Shown: positions 27,191-35,834 of the stretch, one piece after another
Layout: each line of letters starts with the position of its first letter
Numbering within the stretch: position 1 is the stretch's first letter
Source: Streptococcus equinus
Lineage (GTDB): Bacteria > Bacillota > Bacilli > Lactobacillales > Streptococcaceae
Direction: 5' to 3'
Length of the DNA stretch: 64,000 nt
Assembly (NCBI RefSeq): GCF_900101445.1
Contig: NZ_FNKE01000001.1
Location: 1,116,001 to 1,180,000 of the forward strand
Translations under genes and position numbers: made by a program
The notes under the pieces: model-generated
Seen by the model: only the letters and a program-made list of their open reading frames with translations
Databases searched by the model: none
What the model was told of the DNA's origin: nothing

Positions 27191-27673
27191 TTAAGCAGTT
27201 TTTTCAACGCTGATGATTTCAACATCGTAGTTTCCAGCAGGTGATTCGATTGTCACGATGTCACCTGTTTTTTTACCAATCAAAGCTTGAGCGATTGGGC
27301 TTTCGTTAGAGATGCGACCTGAGAAGATATCAGCACCAGCAGCACCAACGATATGATAAACATCTTTATCAGTTGTTCCAACTTCTTGAACAGTAACTGT
27401 TTTACCGATAGCAACTTCATCTTTAGCTACAGCGTCGCTATCAATGATTTCAGCATAACGGATTTTAGTTTCAATGATTTGGATTTGACCTTCAACGAAT
27501 GCTTGTTCATCTTTGGCTGCATCGTACTCAGAGTTTTCTGAAAGGTCACCATATGAACGAGCGATTTTAATACGTTCAACAACTTCTGGACGACGAACTA
27601 ATTTTAGTTCTTCTAATTCTTGTTCAAGTTGTTCTTTTTCAGCAAGGGTCATTGGATAAGTTTTTTCTGCCAT
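27191..27673 (-). CDS. greA: Transcription elongation factor GreA
   Basis: Rescues backtracked RNA polymerase by stimulating transcript cleavage. The 160 residues form an N-terminal coiled coil (1-75, with the tip acidic pair in [17 protein letters not shown] near 42-58) and a C-terminal FKBP-like domain. The gene lies downstream of mltG, an arrangement conserved in streptococci, with a stem-loop between the two. Confidence 0.96.
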   Translation of the reverse strand: MAEKTYPMTLAEKEQLEQELEELKLVRRPEVVERIKIARSYGDLSENSEYDAAKDEQAFVEGQIQIIETKIRYAEIIDSDAVAKDEVAIGKTVTVQEVGTTDKDVYHIVGAAGADIFSGRISNESPIAQALIGKKTGDIVTIESPAGNYDVEIISVEKTA

Positions 27674-27719
27674 TTTCTATCTCTTTTCTAAAAATTTATT
27701 TTTTGGATAATCTACAAAT

Positions 27720-27750
27720 ACAAACATGATGTTAGTCACACCATGTTTGT
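27720..27750 (-). other. Stem-loop between mltG and greA
   Basis: ACAAACATG and CATGTTTGT form a 9-bp perfect stem with a 13-base loop. There is no T run, so it is more likely an RNA processing or stability element, or a weak terminator, than a strong terminator. Confidence 0.55.
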
Positions 27751-27756
27751 CATCAA

Positions 27757-29448
27757 TTATTCATTTATTTGACTATTAACATATTTTTCAACATTAGCTT
27801 GGTGATCATCAAAGTTTTCTGAGTAATAGACCTTACCTGTCTTAACATCTGCAACGAAATAATAGTAGTTCGTTGAAGCAGGGTTAACAGTTGCCTCGAT
27901 AGCTGACAAGCTAGGAGCATCTACCGGACCAGGCATCAAACCAGTGTTAGTATAAACATTATACGGTGAATCAATCGATGTGTCAATACTTGCATCAGCC
28001 GCTAAACTTGTCTCTTCGCCAAGTTTACCCATCGCATACAAGATAGCAATGTTACTTTGAAGAGGCATGTTATTATTCATGCGGTTATAGAAGACACTAG
28101 CGATATTTCTACGATCATCGTCAGTTGAACCTTCTTTTTCAACTAATGAAGCAAGTGTGAGAACATCATTGACGGTCATTCCTTTTGCAGCAATAGCATC
28201 ATAATACTGAGACATGTAAGAATCCATTGTTGAAATCATATCTTCAACAATATCTTCCATACTTGTTTTTTCATAATAACTGTAAGTTGCTGGGAAAAGG
28301 TAACCTTCTAGTCGATAAGTTACTTTATCGGCATCAGGAAGACTGCCTAAAAGTTTTGGATATTTAGCTGCCATTTTTGAAATAAAGGCGTCATCTTGAA
28401 CAACTTTCAAGAACTCATCTGCCTTATATGGCGTTGAGGCATGTTTCTTAGCTGAATTTTTAGTCACAGCTTCAGAAATTTGCTTAATGGTATATCCTTC
28501 CGTTACCAAGATTTTACCAAGTGATGGTTTTTCTGGTTGAGGGGTTCCACCTTCTTTAAGCTGTTTACAAATCTCATCCAAGTCCATGCTTGGTTGCAAA
28601 TTATAATACCCGCTTTGGAAATTACTATAATTTTTAAATTTTGTATAGTAATTAAAAACAGTTGCGCTCTTAATCACACCAGATTTCTCAAGGATTTGTC
28701 CGATGTATTTATTTCCAGAGCCTTCTGGAATATCAACCGTAATGTATTTCTTCGATGAACTATCAAGTGGCTTAATAGAACTATCAACATAACGGTATAC
28801 AAAGAAACCTGTGGCAATCAAAGCAATAATAATTGCTGAAATTAAGAATAAAGCAATTTTTCCTGCTAGGCTATCTGTTTTTTGACGTTTTCTTCTGCGT
28901 TTTGTTCCCACTTTGTTCTCCAAGTCTGTATCAGTCTCTTCTGATTGCTCAGAATCTTGCTCAAATTGAAGATTATCTTTTGATTCAGACTCACCTGAAG
29001 GTTTATCAGAAATATCTGGATTACCGTCATAACCCACACCATCCGTTGCTCTCACAAGATAACTTTCTTGTTCATCATCAGCCTTAGCTGACCCTGCTCC
29101 ATCAGGGTTGAAAGTTTGATCGATATTTCTCAGTACGTCTTTAATTTTTTGATTATCTATTTTAGTTTCAATCTGATTCTCAGCCAAAGCTGATTTAGCT
29201 TTTTCTTCAAGGCGGCGTTTTTCCTCTCGGATCTTAGCCTCTTGACGCTCTCTCCGATCTTCAGCTTCGTATTCAGCCATTAGTTCAGCCGTTCGACGTG
29301 CAAATTCTTCTGCTTCTTTTTCCTTTTGGCGAAGTTCTAAATCATGTTGCTTGCGTAAGCGATTAGCTTCTTCAAGTTCAGCTAAAATTTGCTCCTTAAA
29401 ACTTTTTTCTTTCTGAGTTTTTGGCTTATCGTCGTTAAATTCGGTCAA
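27757..29448 (-). CDS. mltG: Endolytic murein transglycosylase MltG
   Basis: Membrane-anchored lytic transglycosylase that releases nascent glycan strands during peripheral wall growth. The 563 residues comprise a long cytosolic charged coiled-coil region (1-190), one membrane helix (195-220), a LysM-like part and the YceG domain. The catalytic glutamate is Glu437 in SLVEKEGSTDDDRR. Translation starts at TTG 29448, right after an ideal GGAGG. It has its own promoter, separate from the GNAT gene upstream. The cytosolic extension is typical of streptococci and contains a SWIM-free, Glu/Arg-rich helix. Confidence 0.95.
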   Translation of the reverse strand: MTEFNDDKPKTQKEKSFKEQILAELEEANRLRKQHDLELRQKEKEAEEFARRTAELMAEYEAEDRRERQEAKIREEKRRLEEKAKSALAENQIETKIDNQKIKDVLRNIDQTFNPDGAGSAKADDEQESYLVRATDGVGYDGNPDISDKPSGESESKDNLQFEQDSEQSEETDTDLENKVGTKRRRKRQKTDSLAGKIALFLISAIIIALIATGFFVYRYVDSSIKPLDSSSKKYITVDIPEGSGNKYIGQILEKSGVIKSATVFNYYTKFKNYSNFQSGYYNLQPSMDLDEICKQLKEGGTPQPEKPSLGKILVTEGYTIKQISEAVTKNSAKKHASTPYKADEFLKVVQDDAFISKMAAKYPKLLGSLPDADKVTYRLEGYLFPATYSYYEKTSMEDIVEDMISTMDSYMSQYYDAIAAKGMTVNDVLTLASLVEKEGSTDDDRRNIASVFYNRMNNNMPLQSNIAILYAMGKLGEETSLAADASIDTSIDSPYNVYTNTGLMPGPVDAPSLSAIEATVNPASTNYYYFVADVKTGKVYYSENFDDHQANVEKYVNSQINE

Positions 29449-29478
29449 AGCTTATCCTCCTACTCTTAATCAATCGCC

Positions 29479-29507
29479 ATTATATCCTAAAATATAGTGA
29501 AAATCAA
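29479..29507 (-). promoter_or_regulatory. mltG promoter
   Basis: TTGATT (29502-29507), 17-bp spacer, TATAAT (29479-29484) on the minus strand, about 30 bp before the TTG start. Confidence 0.8.
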
Positions 29508-29555
29508 CTCGCAGCAGTCTTTGTTATCTATTCTTAACAATCGCTTTCTCGCTTC

Positions 29556-30050
29556 TTAAGCTACTACTGGAGACTCCCAAACCATATTAAACCAAGTAGA
29601 ACCGCCATGAGTTGAGTCTGATTCACCTTCATCGATAAAACCATTTCTCTCATAGTAAGGGATAAGTTGTTCATGACAGGTCAAGGTAAGACCAGTACGC
29701 TTCCTAGCAACCGCTAAATCTTTCATTGTAGCCAGCAAAGCCATGCCAATACCTTGATTCTTAAAATCAGGTGCTACTGAAAGACTAGTAATGGCAATAA
29801 AGCCTCCTTGCTTAGGATTTTCAACGACATGATGAAATAAATCATCTGTTAAATAACGTTGACCAATCACCGGACCTTCAATATAGCCACAAATCTCTCC
29901 ATCAAGCTCAGCTACCAAGAAAGTATCTGGAATAGTCAAAATGCGCTCTTTCATATCTTCTTGACTTGCTGCTTCTTGCGCAGAAAAATTCTTACGTTCA
30001 ATAGCTACGATAGCCTCTAAATCCTCAAGGCGTACATTTCTGATAATCAT
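29556..30050 (-). CDS. GNAT-family N-acetyltransferase
   Basis: A 164-residue acetyltransferase. The acetyl-CoA binding motif is VAPDFKNQGIGMALLATM near residues 93-110, with the C-terminal YERNGFIDEGES typical of the fold. The substrate is unknown; arylalkylamine-type relatives occur at this position next to murC. The ATG at 30050 follows GGGGGA; a longer frame upstream to 30092 lies across the murC spacer and is not supported. Confidence 0.85.
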   Translation of the reverse strand: MIIRNVRLEDLEAIVAIERKNFSAQEAASQEDMKERILTIPDTFLVAELDGEICGYIEGPVIGQRYLTDDLFHHVVENPKQGGFIAITSLSVAPDFKNQGIGMALLATMKDLAVARKRTGLTLTCHEQLIPYYERNGFIDEGESDSTHGGSTWFNMVWESPVVA

Positions 30051-30104
30051 AAAATCCCCCACAAAAGAAAAAGAGCTTTCGCTCCTTTTCAAGATAATTG
30101 GTTA

Positions 30105-31436
30105 TTATTGTGTGTTGTTAGCCAAGCTTGCCAACAATTCTTCAAATGAACGTTCATACATTTGGATATCACCAGCACCCATGAAGACATAAACAGCATT
30201 ATCATGGTCAAGCAATGGTGAGACATTATCAAGGCTGATAACTTTAGCTGATTTATTGATTTTAACAGCCAAGTCTTCAACTTTAACATCACCGTGGTCA
30301 ACTTCACGTGCTGAACCATAGATTGGTGCTAAGTAAACTGAATCAGCTTGATTCAAAGCATTAGCGAATTCATCCAAAAGTGCAATTGTACGTGTGAATG
30401 TGTGTGGTTGGAAAACAGCTACGATTTCTTTGCTTGGGTATTTTTGACGTGCGGCATCAAGCGTCGCAACGATTTCAGTTGGATGGTGAGCAAAGTCATC
30501 AATGATTGTTGTGTTGTTAATCACTTTTTCAGTGAAACGACGTTTAACACCAGCAAATGTCTTCATGTGTTCTGCTACCAATTCCATATCAATACCAGCT
30601 ACGTAAAGGTTAGCAATAACAGCTGTCGCGTTCAAGATATTGTGACGACCAAAGGCTGGAAGGTGGAATGAACCAAGTTCTTCATCACCGTGTTTTACTT
30701 TGAAAGCAGAACCGTTTGTTGTACGAACAACATCATAAGCCATGAAATCATCGCTATCTTTAAATCCATAGTAGTAAATATCTGCATCAGATGTGATTTT
30801 ACGAAGGTATGGATCATCACCAAACAAGAACAAAGCTTTTTGAACTTGTTTTGCATAATCGTTGAAAGCATCAAAGACATCATCAATGCTCTTGAAATAG
30901 TCAGGGTGATCAAAGTCGATGTTTGTGATGATTGAGTATTCTGGGTGGTAAGGCATGAAGTGACGTTGGTATTCGTCAGATTCAAAGACAAAGTAATTGC
31001 TGTTAGCTGAACCACGTCCAGTACCATCACCGATTAAGTATGATGTATCTGTAATGTTTTTAAGAACATGTGCCATCAAACCTGTTGTTGATGTTTTTCC
31101 GTGCGCACCAGCTACACCAAAGCTTGTGAATTGGCGCATGAAATCACCTAGAAATTCATGGTAACGTTTGAATTTGAAACCATTTTTGACAGCATAGGCA
31201 ATTTCGACATTGTTATCTTCACGGAAAGCATTACCGGCAATTAATTCAACATCTGATGTGATGTTATCTTCAGAAAATGGAAGAATTTCAATTCCTGCTT
31301 GTTCTAAACCACGTTGTGTGAAATAGTATTTACTAACGTCACTTCCTTGAACTTTGTGTCCCATTTGGTGCAACATCAAAGCAAGAGCACTCATACCAGA
31401 TCCTTTAATTCCGATAAAATGATAGGTTTTAGACAT
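30105..31436 (-). CDS. murC: UDP-N-acetylmuramate--L-alanine ligase
   Basis: Adds L-alanine to UDP-MurNAc, the first amino acid of the peptidoglycan stem. At 443 residues it has the three Mur ligase domains: N-terminal [17 protein letters not shown]-binding [14 protein letters not shown] near 110, and the C-terminal GAGDIQMY. It follows the unknown gene at 31469 by 32 bp and precedes the GNAT gene by about 50 bp; the three likely form one unit under the structured leader at 32095-32229. Confidence 0.97.
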   Translation of the reverse strand: MSKTYHFIGIKGSGMSALALMLHQMGHKVQGSDVSKYYFTQRGLEQAGIEILPFSEDNITSDVELIAGNAFREDNNVEIAYAVKNGFKFKRYHEFLGDFMRQFTSFGVAGAHGKTSTTGLMAHVLKNITDTSYLIGDGTGRGSANSNYFVFESDEYQRHFMPYHPEYSIITNIDFDHPDYFKSIDDVFDAFNDYAKQVQKALFLFGDDPYLRKITSDADIYYYGFKDSDDFMAYDVVRTTNGSAFKVKHGDEELGSFHLPAFGRHNILNATAVIANLYVAGIDMELVAEHMKTFAGVKRRFTEKVINNTTIIDDFAHHPTEIVATLDAARQKYPSKEIVAVFQPHTFTRTIALLDEFANALNQADSVYLAPIYGSAREVDHGDVKVEDLAVKINKSAKVISLDNVSPLLDHDNAVYVFMGAGDIQMYERSFEELLASLANNTQ

Positions 31437-31468
31437 GTTTTCTCCTCTATATACAACTGCAGTGCAGT

Positions 31469-32062
31469 TTATTTTGCATCGTCAAAGCGTGTTAAATTCA
31501 ACTCTTGAGCAACTTTGTGTTCTCTTTGACTTTGCAAGGCTTCCTTATTATAAATTTGACTTTCTTTTAAGAAGTCATAATTATTTTTCTTAGGTTTAGT
31601 TGTTGATGAATTATCTGGCTTTTTATAGGTTACGGGAATTTCTGCCAAGATATAATCATCTTGATGCAATCTTTCAGCTAAATGACTCAAACTACTTGTA
31701 GGCTTTGCCGTTTTCTTAGGCAATGTTGCCTTAAGCTGTTGCTGGAAAGCTGCTTTAGAAGGCGCTTTAACTTCTTTTGAAAGATAAGCTTGACGCTTTC
31801 TTCGAATATCACGTCTTGCTTCTTCACGCGCTAACTCAGCATAAGATTTACCTTGAGTCACTGATTCCATTCGACTGGCATCTTTTTCATCTTTGCCAAC
31901 AAAATTATAGTCTCTAGTAACATCATCATAGTTTTTATCTTGATAAGCACCGTGAATATTGGTAATCAAATCTTCATTTTCATATAAAGCCATTACTTTT
32001 GGTGGATTGCTAACTGGCTCTCCGTCTGCAACAAGTGGAAAGCGTCTCTGATTTCTAATCAC
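31469..32062 (-). CDS. Unknown basic cytosolic protein upstream of murC
   Basis: I do not recognise this 197-residue protein. It has no signal or membrane segment, is rich in Lys, Arg and Gln, and looks largely helical or disordered, with the run [19 protein letters not shown] near 89-107. The start is GTG at 32062, with AAGGA 8 bases before. It lies between the structured leader and murC, so a link to wall synthesis or division is possible but only by position. Codon use is like that of its neighbours. Confidence 0.75.
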   Translation of the reverse strand: MIRNQRRFPLVADGEPVSNPPKVMALYENEDLITNIHGAYQDKNYDDVTRDYNFVGKDEKDASRMESVTQGKSYAELAREEARRDIRRKRQAYLSKEVKAPSKAAFQQQLKATLPKKTAKPTSSLSHLAERLHQDDYILAEIPVTYKKPDNSSTTKPKKNNYDFLKESQIYNKEALQSQREHKVAQELNLTRFDDAK

Positions 32063-32094
32063 AGTGTCACATCCTTTCTTAACGTGTTATGTTT

Positions 32095-32229
32095 ATTAAT
32101 TATCATCACTCACTAAGAAATACAGGGAACTTATCCTCGATAACCCCTTGTCCTAGTAACTAAATGCTAGCGCTTAAAAACTAGGCCTAAGCCCCTAACT
32201 TTTTAAACGTAGCTCCAACTTTGTAGCAT
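32095..32229 (-). promoter_or_regulatory. Structured 5' leader of the unknown gene-murC operon
   Basis: A strong promoter drives a 165-base leader with three elements: a closing helix ATGCTA (32224-32229) with TAGCAT (32164-32169); inside it an 11-bp hairpin (32194-32206 with 32174-32185); and downstream a hairpin at 32122-32151 built from ACA/TGT, GGG/CCC and TTATC/GATAA. No T run follows, so it is unlikely to be a terminator. Ligand or protein partner unknown. Confidence 0.6.
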
Positions 32230-32233
32230 TTTT

Positions 32234-32262
32234 ATTATAAACTAATTCAGCCTATTTTTCAA
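32234..32262 (-). promoter_or_regulatory. Promoter of the unknown gene-murC operon
   Basis: TTGAAA (32257-32262), exactly 17 bp, TATAAT (32234-32239) on the minus strand; one of the best matches in the window. Confidence 0.85.
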
Positions 32263-32269
32263 AGTTTTC

Positions 32270-32309
32270 ATAAAAAGAAAGTCAGTCTCCGTTAAGGCAG
32301 ACTGACTTT
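32270..32309 (-). terminator. Terminator of the SNF2 helicase gene
   Basis: AAAGTCAGTCT, 10-base loop, AGACTGACTTT then CTTTTTA on the minus strand, 5 bp after the stop codon. Confidence 0.85.
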
Positions 32310-32313
32310 AAGT

Positions 32314-35300
32314 TTAGTGCTCTAATCCTAGGATTTCCTTGATTTCTTCAATGGTCATGCTTGCTCTTGTTTCATTACCATCAAGAACTGTCGTGACAAG
32401 ATTTTTCTTACTTTCTTGCATTTCAAGGATTTTTTCTTCAATAGTCCCGCGCGTAATCAAACGATAAACTTCAACATTTTCTTTTTGACCAATACGGTGA
32501 GCACGGCTAATGGCTTGCATTTCCACCGCTGGGTTCCACCAAAGGTCAATCAAAATAACGGTATCAGCCCCTGTCAGGTTCAAGCCAACTCCTCCTGCTT
32601 TCAAAGAAATCAAGAAGGTATCTTTTGAGCCATTGTTAAAGGCACGCGTCATTTCTTGGCGAGCATTAGCTGGGGTTGAACCAGTAATCTTATAAGAAGT
32701 TAAACCTAGTTCTTCAATCTCTTTTTCAGCAATATCTAGCATGCCACGGAATTGTGAGAAGATAAGTGCTCGGTGACCATTTTCCTTGATTTGCGTTAAC
32801 AAATCACGAAGGCTATCAAGTTTCCCACTTTCTCCTTGATAATCCATAAAGAGAGCTGGGGTATCACAGATTTGACGTAAGCGAGTAATTCCTGACAAAA
32901 TCTCGATTTTGCGACGATTAATGTCAGCATCAGAAGCGCCAGCAATGGTTTCTTGCATTTGACGAAGCTGAGCAAGATAAATAGCTTTTTGCTTGCGATC
33001 TAGCTCATTTGGATAATTGATTTCGATCAAATCAGGCAACTCTGGCAAGACTTCTTCTTTACGACGGCGCATGATAAATGGCTTGATAAATCGAGCGACT
33101 TGTTTGGCATCCATTTTTAAGAAATGTTTTTTATCTGGTAATAAACCTGGTAAAACAATTTGGAAAATTGACCAAATTTCAAGGAGTTTATTTTCAATCG
33201 GTGTTCCAGAAAGGGCGAAGCAATTCTTAACTTCAAATTGACGCAAGTAATGCGCAATCTTCGTTTGCGTATTTTTCATCACCTGTGCTTCATCCAAAAT
33301 CAAATAATCAAAATTCAACTGATTGTATTCCGCAAAATCTTGGCGGAAAGAAGAATAGCTTGTAATCACTACCTGATGATTTTCAGCGATAATCTCATCA
33401 CGCACAGCTTTTAAGCCATAAGATACAGCCACATCAATCTCAGGCGCAAAGCGAGTGAATTCATCTTTCCAGTTATAAATCAAACTTGACGGTGACAGGA
33501 TTAAAATACGCTTTTCTTCTGTTAGATGCGAAGCTAGAAAAGCAATGGTTTGAAGGGTTTTACCCAGTCCCATATCATCGGCTAGAATACCACCAAAGCC
33601 GTAGTGGTCAAGCATGGACATCCAACGAACACCAGTCATTTGGTAATCACGCAATTGTGTTTGTAGAGGTGGCAAAGTGACCTCAAATTCTTCTGGGTGG
33701 GTTAAATCATGAGCCAATTGTTCAAATTCTTTTGAGAAAGAAATGCGGTCATTTCCTTGGAACAAATCTGAAATTTGGAAAGCTGAAATAGCATCTAGCT
33801 GCAAATGCCCATTATCCAGTTGTTTAGCACGCAAGTTTTGAAGAGTGCTACTAACACGCTGAGTCTCTTCATCAAAGACAACTAACTTACCAGCTCCATT
33901 GACAAAATAAGGCTGATTTTTAAAGAGTGCTTCTAAGGCATCATCAATATCATTTTCAAAAACCGTTGAAAAATCAAATGAGATATCAAGCAAACCACCT
34001 TTAGTATGAACAGAAACCTGTGGTTCTTCAAATTGACGCATCTCTTCAAGCTCATCAGACAAAGTAACCTGACCTAGTCGTGCTAATTGTCCCAAAGTTC
34101 GTGTGAAGAAATCGTACAAATCCTTATCAGCTAGCGGCGCATGATAAGACAAGAATGAGGCTGAAAAACCATTAGCTTCCAAAGTTCTAAAGACTTTTTC
34201 TTCATGTTTAAAATGACTGGCAAACGGTAATTCCTCAAGCTCACGTTTGCTATGAACAGTGACATTACCATAGTCAAAAGAAACATGCAAGGCAACTTCT
34301 CGGTATTCATTAAGTTCTAAATAAAAGGCTACTTTGAAATCACGAATATCAAAACTCTTCGGTGCTTCCACTTTGCCCAGTTCTTTAAAATCTAAAAGGC
34401 TAGCAGCTAATTTTGCTTGGTCGTCTAAATCAAAGAACAAATGTTTCGCCAAATCCGCTTCAATTGGCAAACTGCGAATGGCCGTTAAAATCTTTTGTTG
34501 CTTCAAATTCAAACTATAAATAAACCCATTTGTGAACAAAAAGGCATTATTAAAGAGCGGTTGATATTCTTTTTCACTAATGATTAATTCAATCGATTGA
34601 CGGTGAACCACCACTTTAAATTGAATTAAGTCTTCTGAACCACTTAGTGGTCTAAAAATCAGCTGCCCATAAGTTTGATGATTGTGTTCAAATGAAAAAT
34701 CATAAAGGTCATTAAAGAGGTTGATACCTTCTTCAAAAGTTCCACTTGTCAATGAAAGATTTCGACCATGATTTGGTAAGATGTAGTCAACATCAAGATG
34801 ATCACCATCTGGAATCATTCGCCATAAGAATTGAATCAACTCTTGGCTGGCTTCATCAAATTGAATCAATGACAAGGGTTCAAAATAATTTTTTCCAATC
34901 TGATAATAGCCCTCATTTTTAACAGCGTTTAAAAAAGCTTTAATGTCTCGGACAACATAAGCGCGGTCATCTGGCAATCGATTGATTTTCAACGTCCACC
35001 AATAATCTGATGAATATGGGCTTTGATTACCATGAGCTGCCAGGCGATATTTTGTGGTATCGTCATCATTAATCACCAAGCCATCCAAAAAAACACTACC
35101 AAAAGAGGTATTTTTCTTGGTTTCTTGCTGTGTTTCTTGATGTGAGCTTAATTCATCTGATAACTCTTTTCCTTCCGTATTATTCTTAAGATAGTATTCT
35201 ACGGCTGCTAAATGCTCACAATATTTTTTCTTGGCAAAAAAGTCACAGTCACACCTTACTTGCTCATCTTCTAGTGAATATTGAAGATGATGTGTGCCCA

Positions 35301-35406
35301 CCTTTGCCTGAATTAAATCTTCTCGCTTACTGATAATATCAACCAAACCTTGTTCGTAAAGTTCTATACCTTGATTGCGAATTCGACCTGGAATCATTCT
35401 ACCCAA
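32314..35406 (-). CDS. SNF2-family helicase with SWIM zinc finger
   Basis: A 1030-residue SWI/SNF-type ATPase. Near the N-terminus a SWIM zinc finger has CDCDFFAKKKYCEHL (Cys-x-Cys ... Cys-x-His) around residues 52-66. The C-terminal half is the helicase core: DDMGLGKTLQT (Walker A), DEAQ box in LILDEAQVMK, SGTPIENKL (motif III) and SRAHRIGQ (motif VI). Bacterial RapA-like members act on RNA polymerase recycling or DNA remodelling, but this SWIM-SNF2 type is uncharacterised. TTG at 35406 follows GGTGG and is the chosen start; ATG 35397 is the alternative. Confidence 0.92.
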   Translation of the reverse strand: MGRMIPGRIRNQGIELYEQGLVDIISKREDLIQAKVGTHHLQYSLEDEQVRCDCDFFAKKKYCEHLAAVEYYLKNNTEGKELSDELSSHQETQQETKKNTSFGSVFLDGLVINDDDTTKYRLAAHGNQSPYSSDYWWTLKINRLPDDRAYVVRDIKAFLNAVKNEGYYQIGKNYFEPLSLIQFDEASQELIQFLWRMIPDGDHLDVDYILPNHGRNLSLTSGTFEEGINLFNDLYDFSFEHNHQTYGQLIFRPLSGSEDLIQFKVVVHRQSIELIISEKEYQPLFNNAFLFTNGFIYSLNLKQQKILTAIRSLPIEADLAKHLFFDLDDQAKLAASLLDFKELGKVEAPKSFDIRDFKVAFYLELNEYREVALHVSFDYGNVTVHSKRELEELPFASHFKHEEKVFRTLEANGFSASFLSYHAPLADKDLYDFFTRTLGQLARLGQVTLSDELEEMRQFEEPQVSVHTKGGLLDISFDFSTVFENDIDDALEALFKNQPYFVNGAGKLVVFDEETQRVSSTLQNLRAKQLDNGHLQLDAISAFQISDLFQGNDRISFSKEFEQLAHDLTHPEEFEVTLPPLQTQLRDYQMTGVRWMSMLDHYGFGGILADDMGLGKTLQTIAFLASHLTEEKRILILSPSSLIYNWKDEFTRFAPEIDVAVSYGLKAVRDEIIAENHQVVITSYSSFRQDFAEYNQLNFDYLILDEAQVMKNTQTKIAHYLRQFEVKNCFALSGTPIENKLLEIWSIFQIVLPGLLPDKKHFLKMDAKQVARFIKPFIMRRRKEEVLPELPDLIEINYPNELDRKQKAIYLAQLRQMQETIAGASDADINRRKIEILSGITRLRQICDTPALFMDYQGESGKLDSLRDLLTQIKENGHRALIFSQFRGMLDIAEKEIEELGLTSYKITGSTPANARQEMTRAFNNGSKDTFLISLKAGGVGLNLTGADTVILIDLWWNPAVEMQAISRAHRIGQKENVEVYRLITRGTIEEKILEMQESKKNLVTTVLDGNETRASMTIEEIKEILGLEH

Positions 35407-35508
35407 TCTAAGCCACCACCTTTTTCCTTATCCTTTAATTATATCAAATTCAACTCTCTTTAGCTTGAAAAAATGATTAATCAGTTTTATTATTTTCTGA
35501 AGATATAT

Positions 35509-35531
35509 CAAAAAAGCACCCTAACGGGTGC
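35509..35531 (-). terminator. Terminator between the multi-hairpin element and the SNF2 gene
   Basis: GCACCC, loop GTTA in RNA sense, GGGTGC followed by TTTTTT on the minus strand. It lies upstream of the SNF2 gene, so it ends something transcribed from the der side. Confidence 0.8.
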
Positions 35532-35554
35532 ACTTAACCTGAAGAAAAAAATTT

Positions 35555-35720
35555 TTTTGATACTTTACTTAGGTGGTGCCGTCGGTAGGTTCAACAGTCC
35601 AGTGGACTGTTGAAGGAATCCAAGGAATTCCATGCCTAAGTTTTGAGCCTAAGGTCTCAAAACTTTCGGGTGGCTAACTTTATTAAGTTCTAGCCACTTT
35701 CACCACGGCGTAAAGTATCG
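35555..35720. repeat. Nested multi-hairpin intergenic element (four hairpins in an outer stem)
   Basis: GATACTTTAC (35559-35568) and GTAAAGTATC (35710-35719) form a perfect outer stem, continued by GTGGTG (35573-35578) with CACCAC (35701-35706). Inside are four hairpins: an 11-bp perfect stem at 35590-35614; a 5-bp stem at 35615-35631; a 9-bp perfect stem at 35639-35664; and GTGGCTA/TAGCCAC plus ACTT/AAGT at 35670-35697. The heptamer GCCTAAG occurs twice. No coding frame. The architecture recalls streptococcal BOX repeats, but the sequence is not the pneumococcal BOX. Confidence 0.7.
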
Positions 35721-35805
35721 TCTAATGCTCGCTTCGCTCGCAAATGAAATCTAAAAATTGAAGTGTATCAATATTTAGATTAAAAAATAATCTTGAGTAC
35801 ATTTT

Positions 35806-35831
35806 AAAAGCACCCTTTAAGGTGCTTTTTA
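35806..35831. terminator. Terminator of der
   Basis: AAAAGCACC, 6-base loop, GGTGCTTTT: symmetric A and T runs, usable on both strands, 4 bp after the der stop. Confidence 0.8.
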
Positions 35832-35834
35832 ATC

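Larger units (their letters stand above)
35407..35834. other. 428-bp intergenic region between der and the SNF2 gene
   Basis: It contains, from the der side, a hairpin terminator (35806-35831), an AT-rich stretch, a GC-rich GCGAGCGAAGCGAGC patch (minus strand) at about 35727-35741, the multi-hairpin element, a second terminator (35509-35531), then about 100 AT-rich bases that must carry the SNF2 promoter. No open frame of interest is present. Confidence 0.7.

Noticed and set aside
30089-31030. Long open frames overlapping murC in other phases
   Set aside because: Their composition is that of frame-shadow translations and they have no ribosome-binding sites; murC fully explains the region.
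35555-35720. RNase P RNA, SRP RNA, tmRNA or T-box as identity of the multi-hairpin element
   Set aside because: None of their conserved core sequences is present, and the size and branching do not fit.
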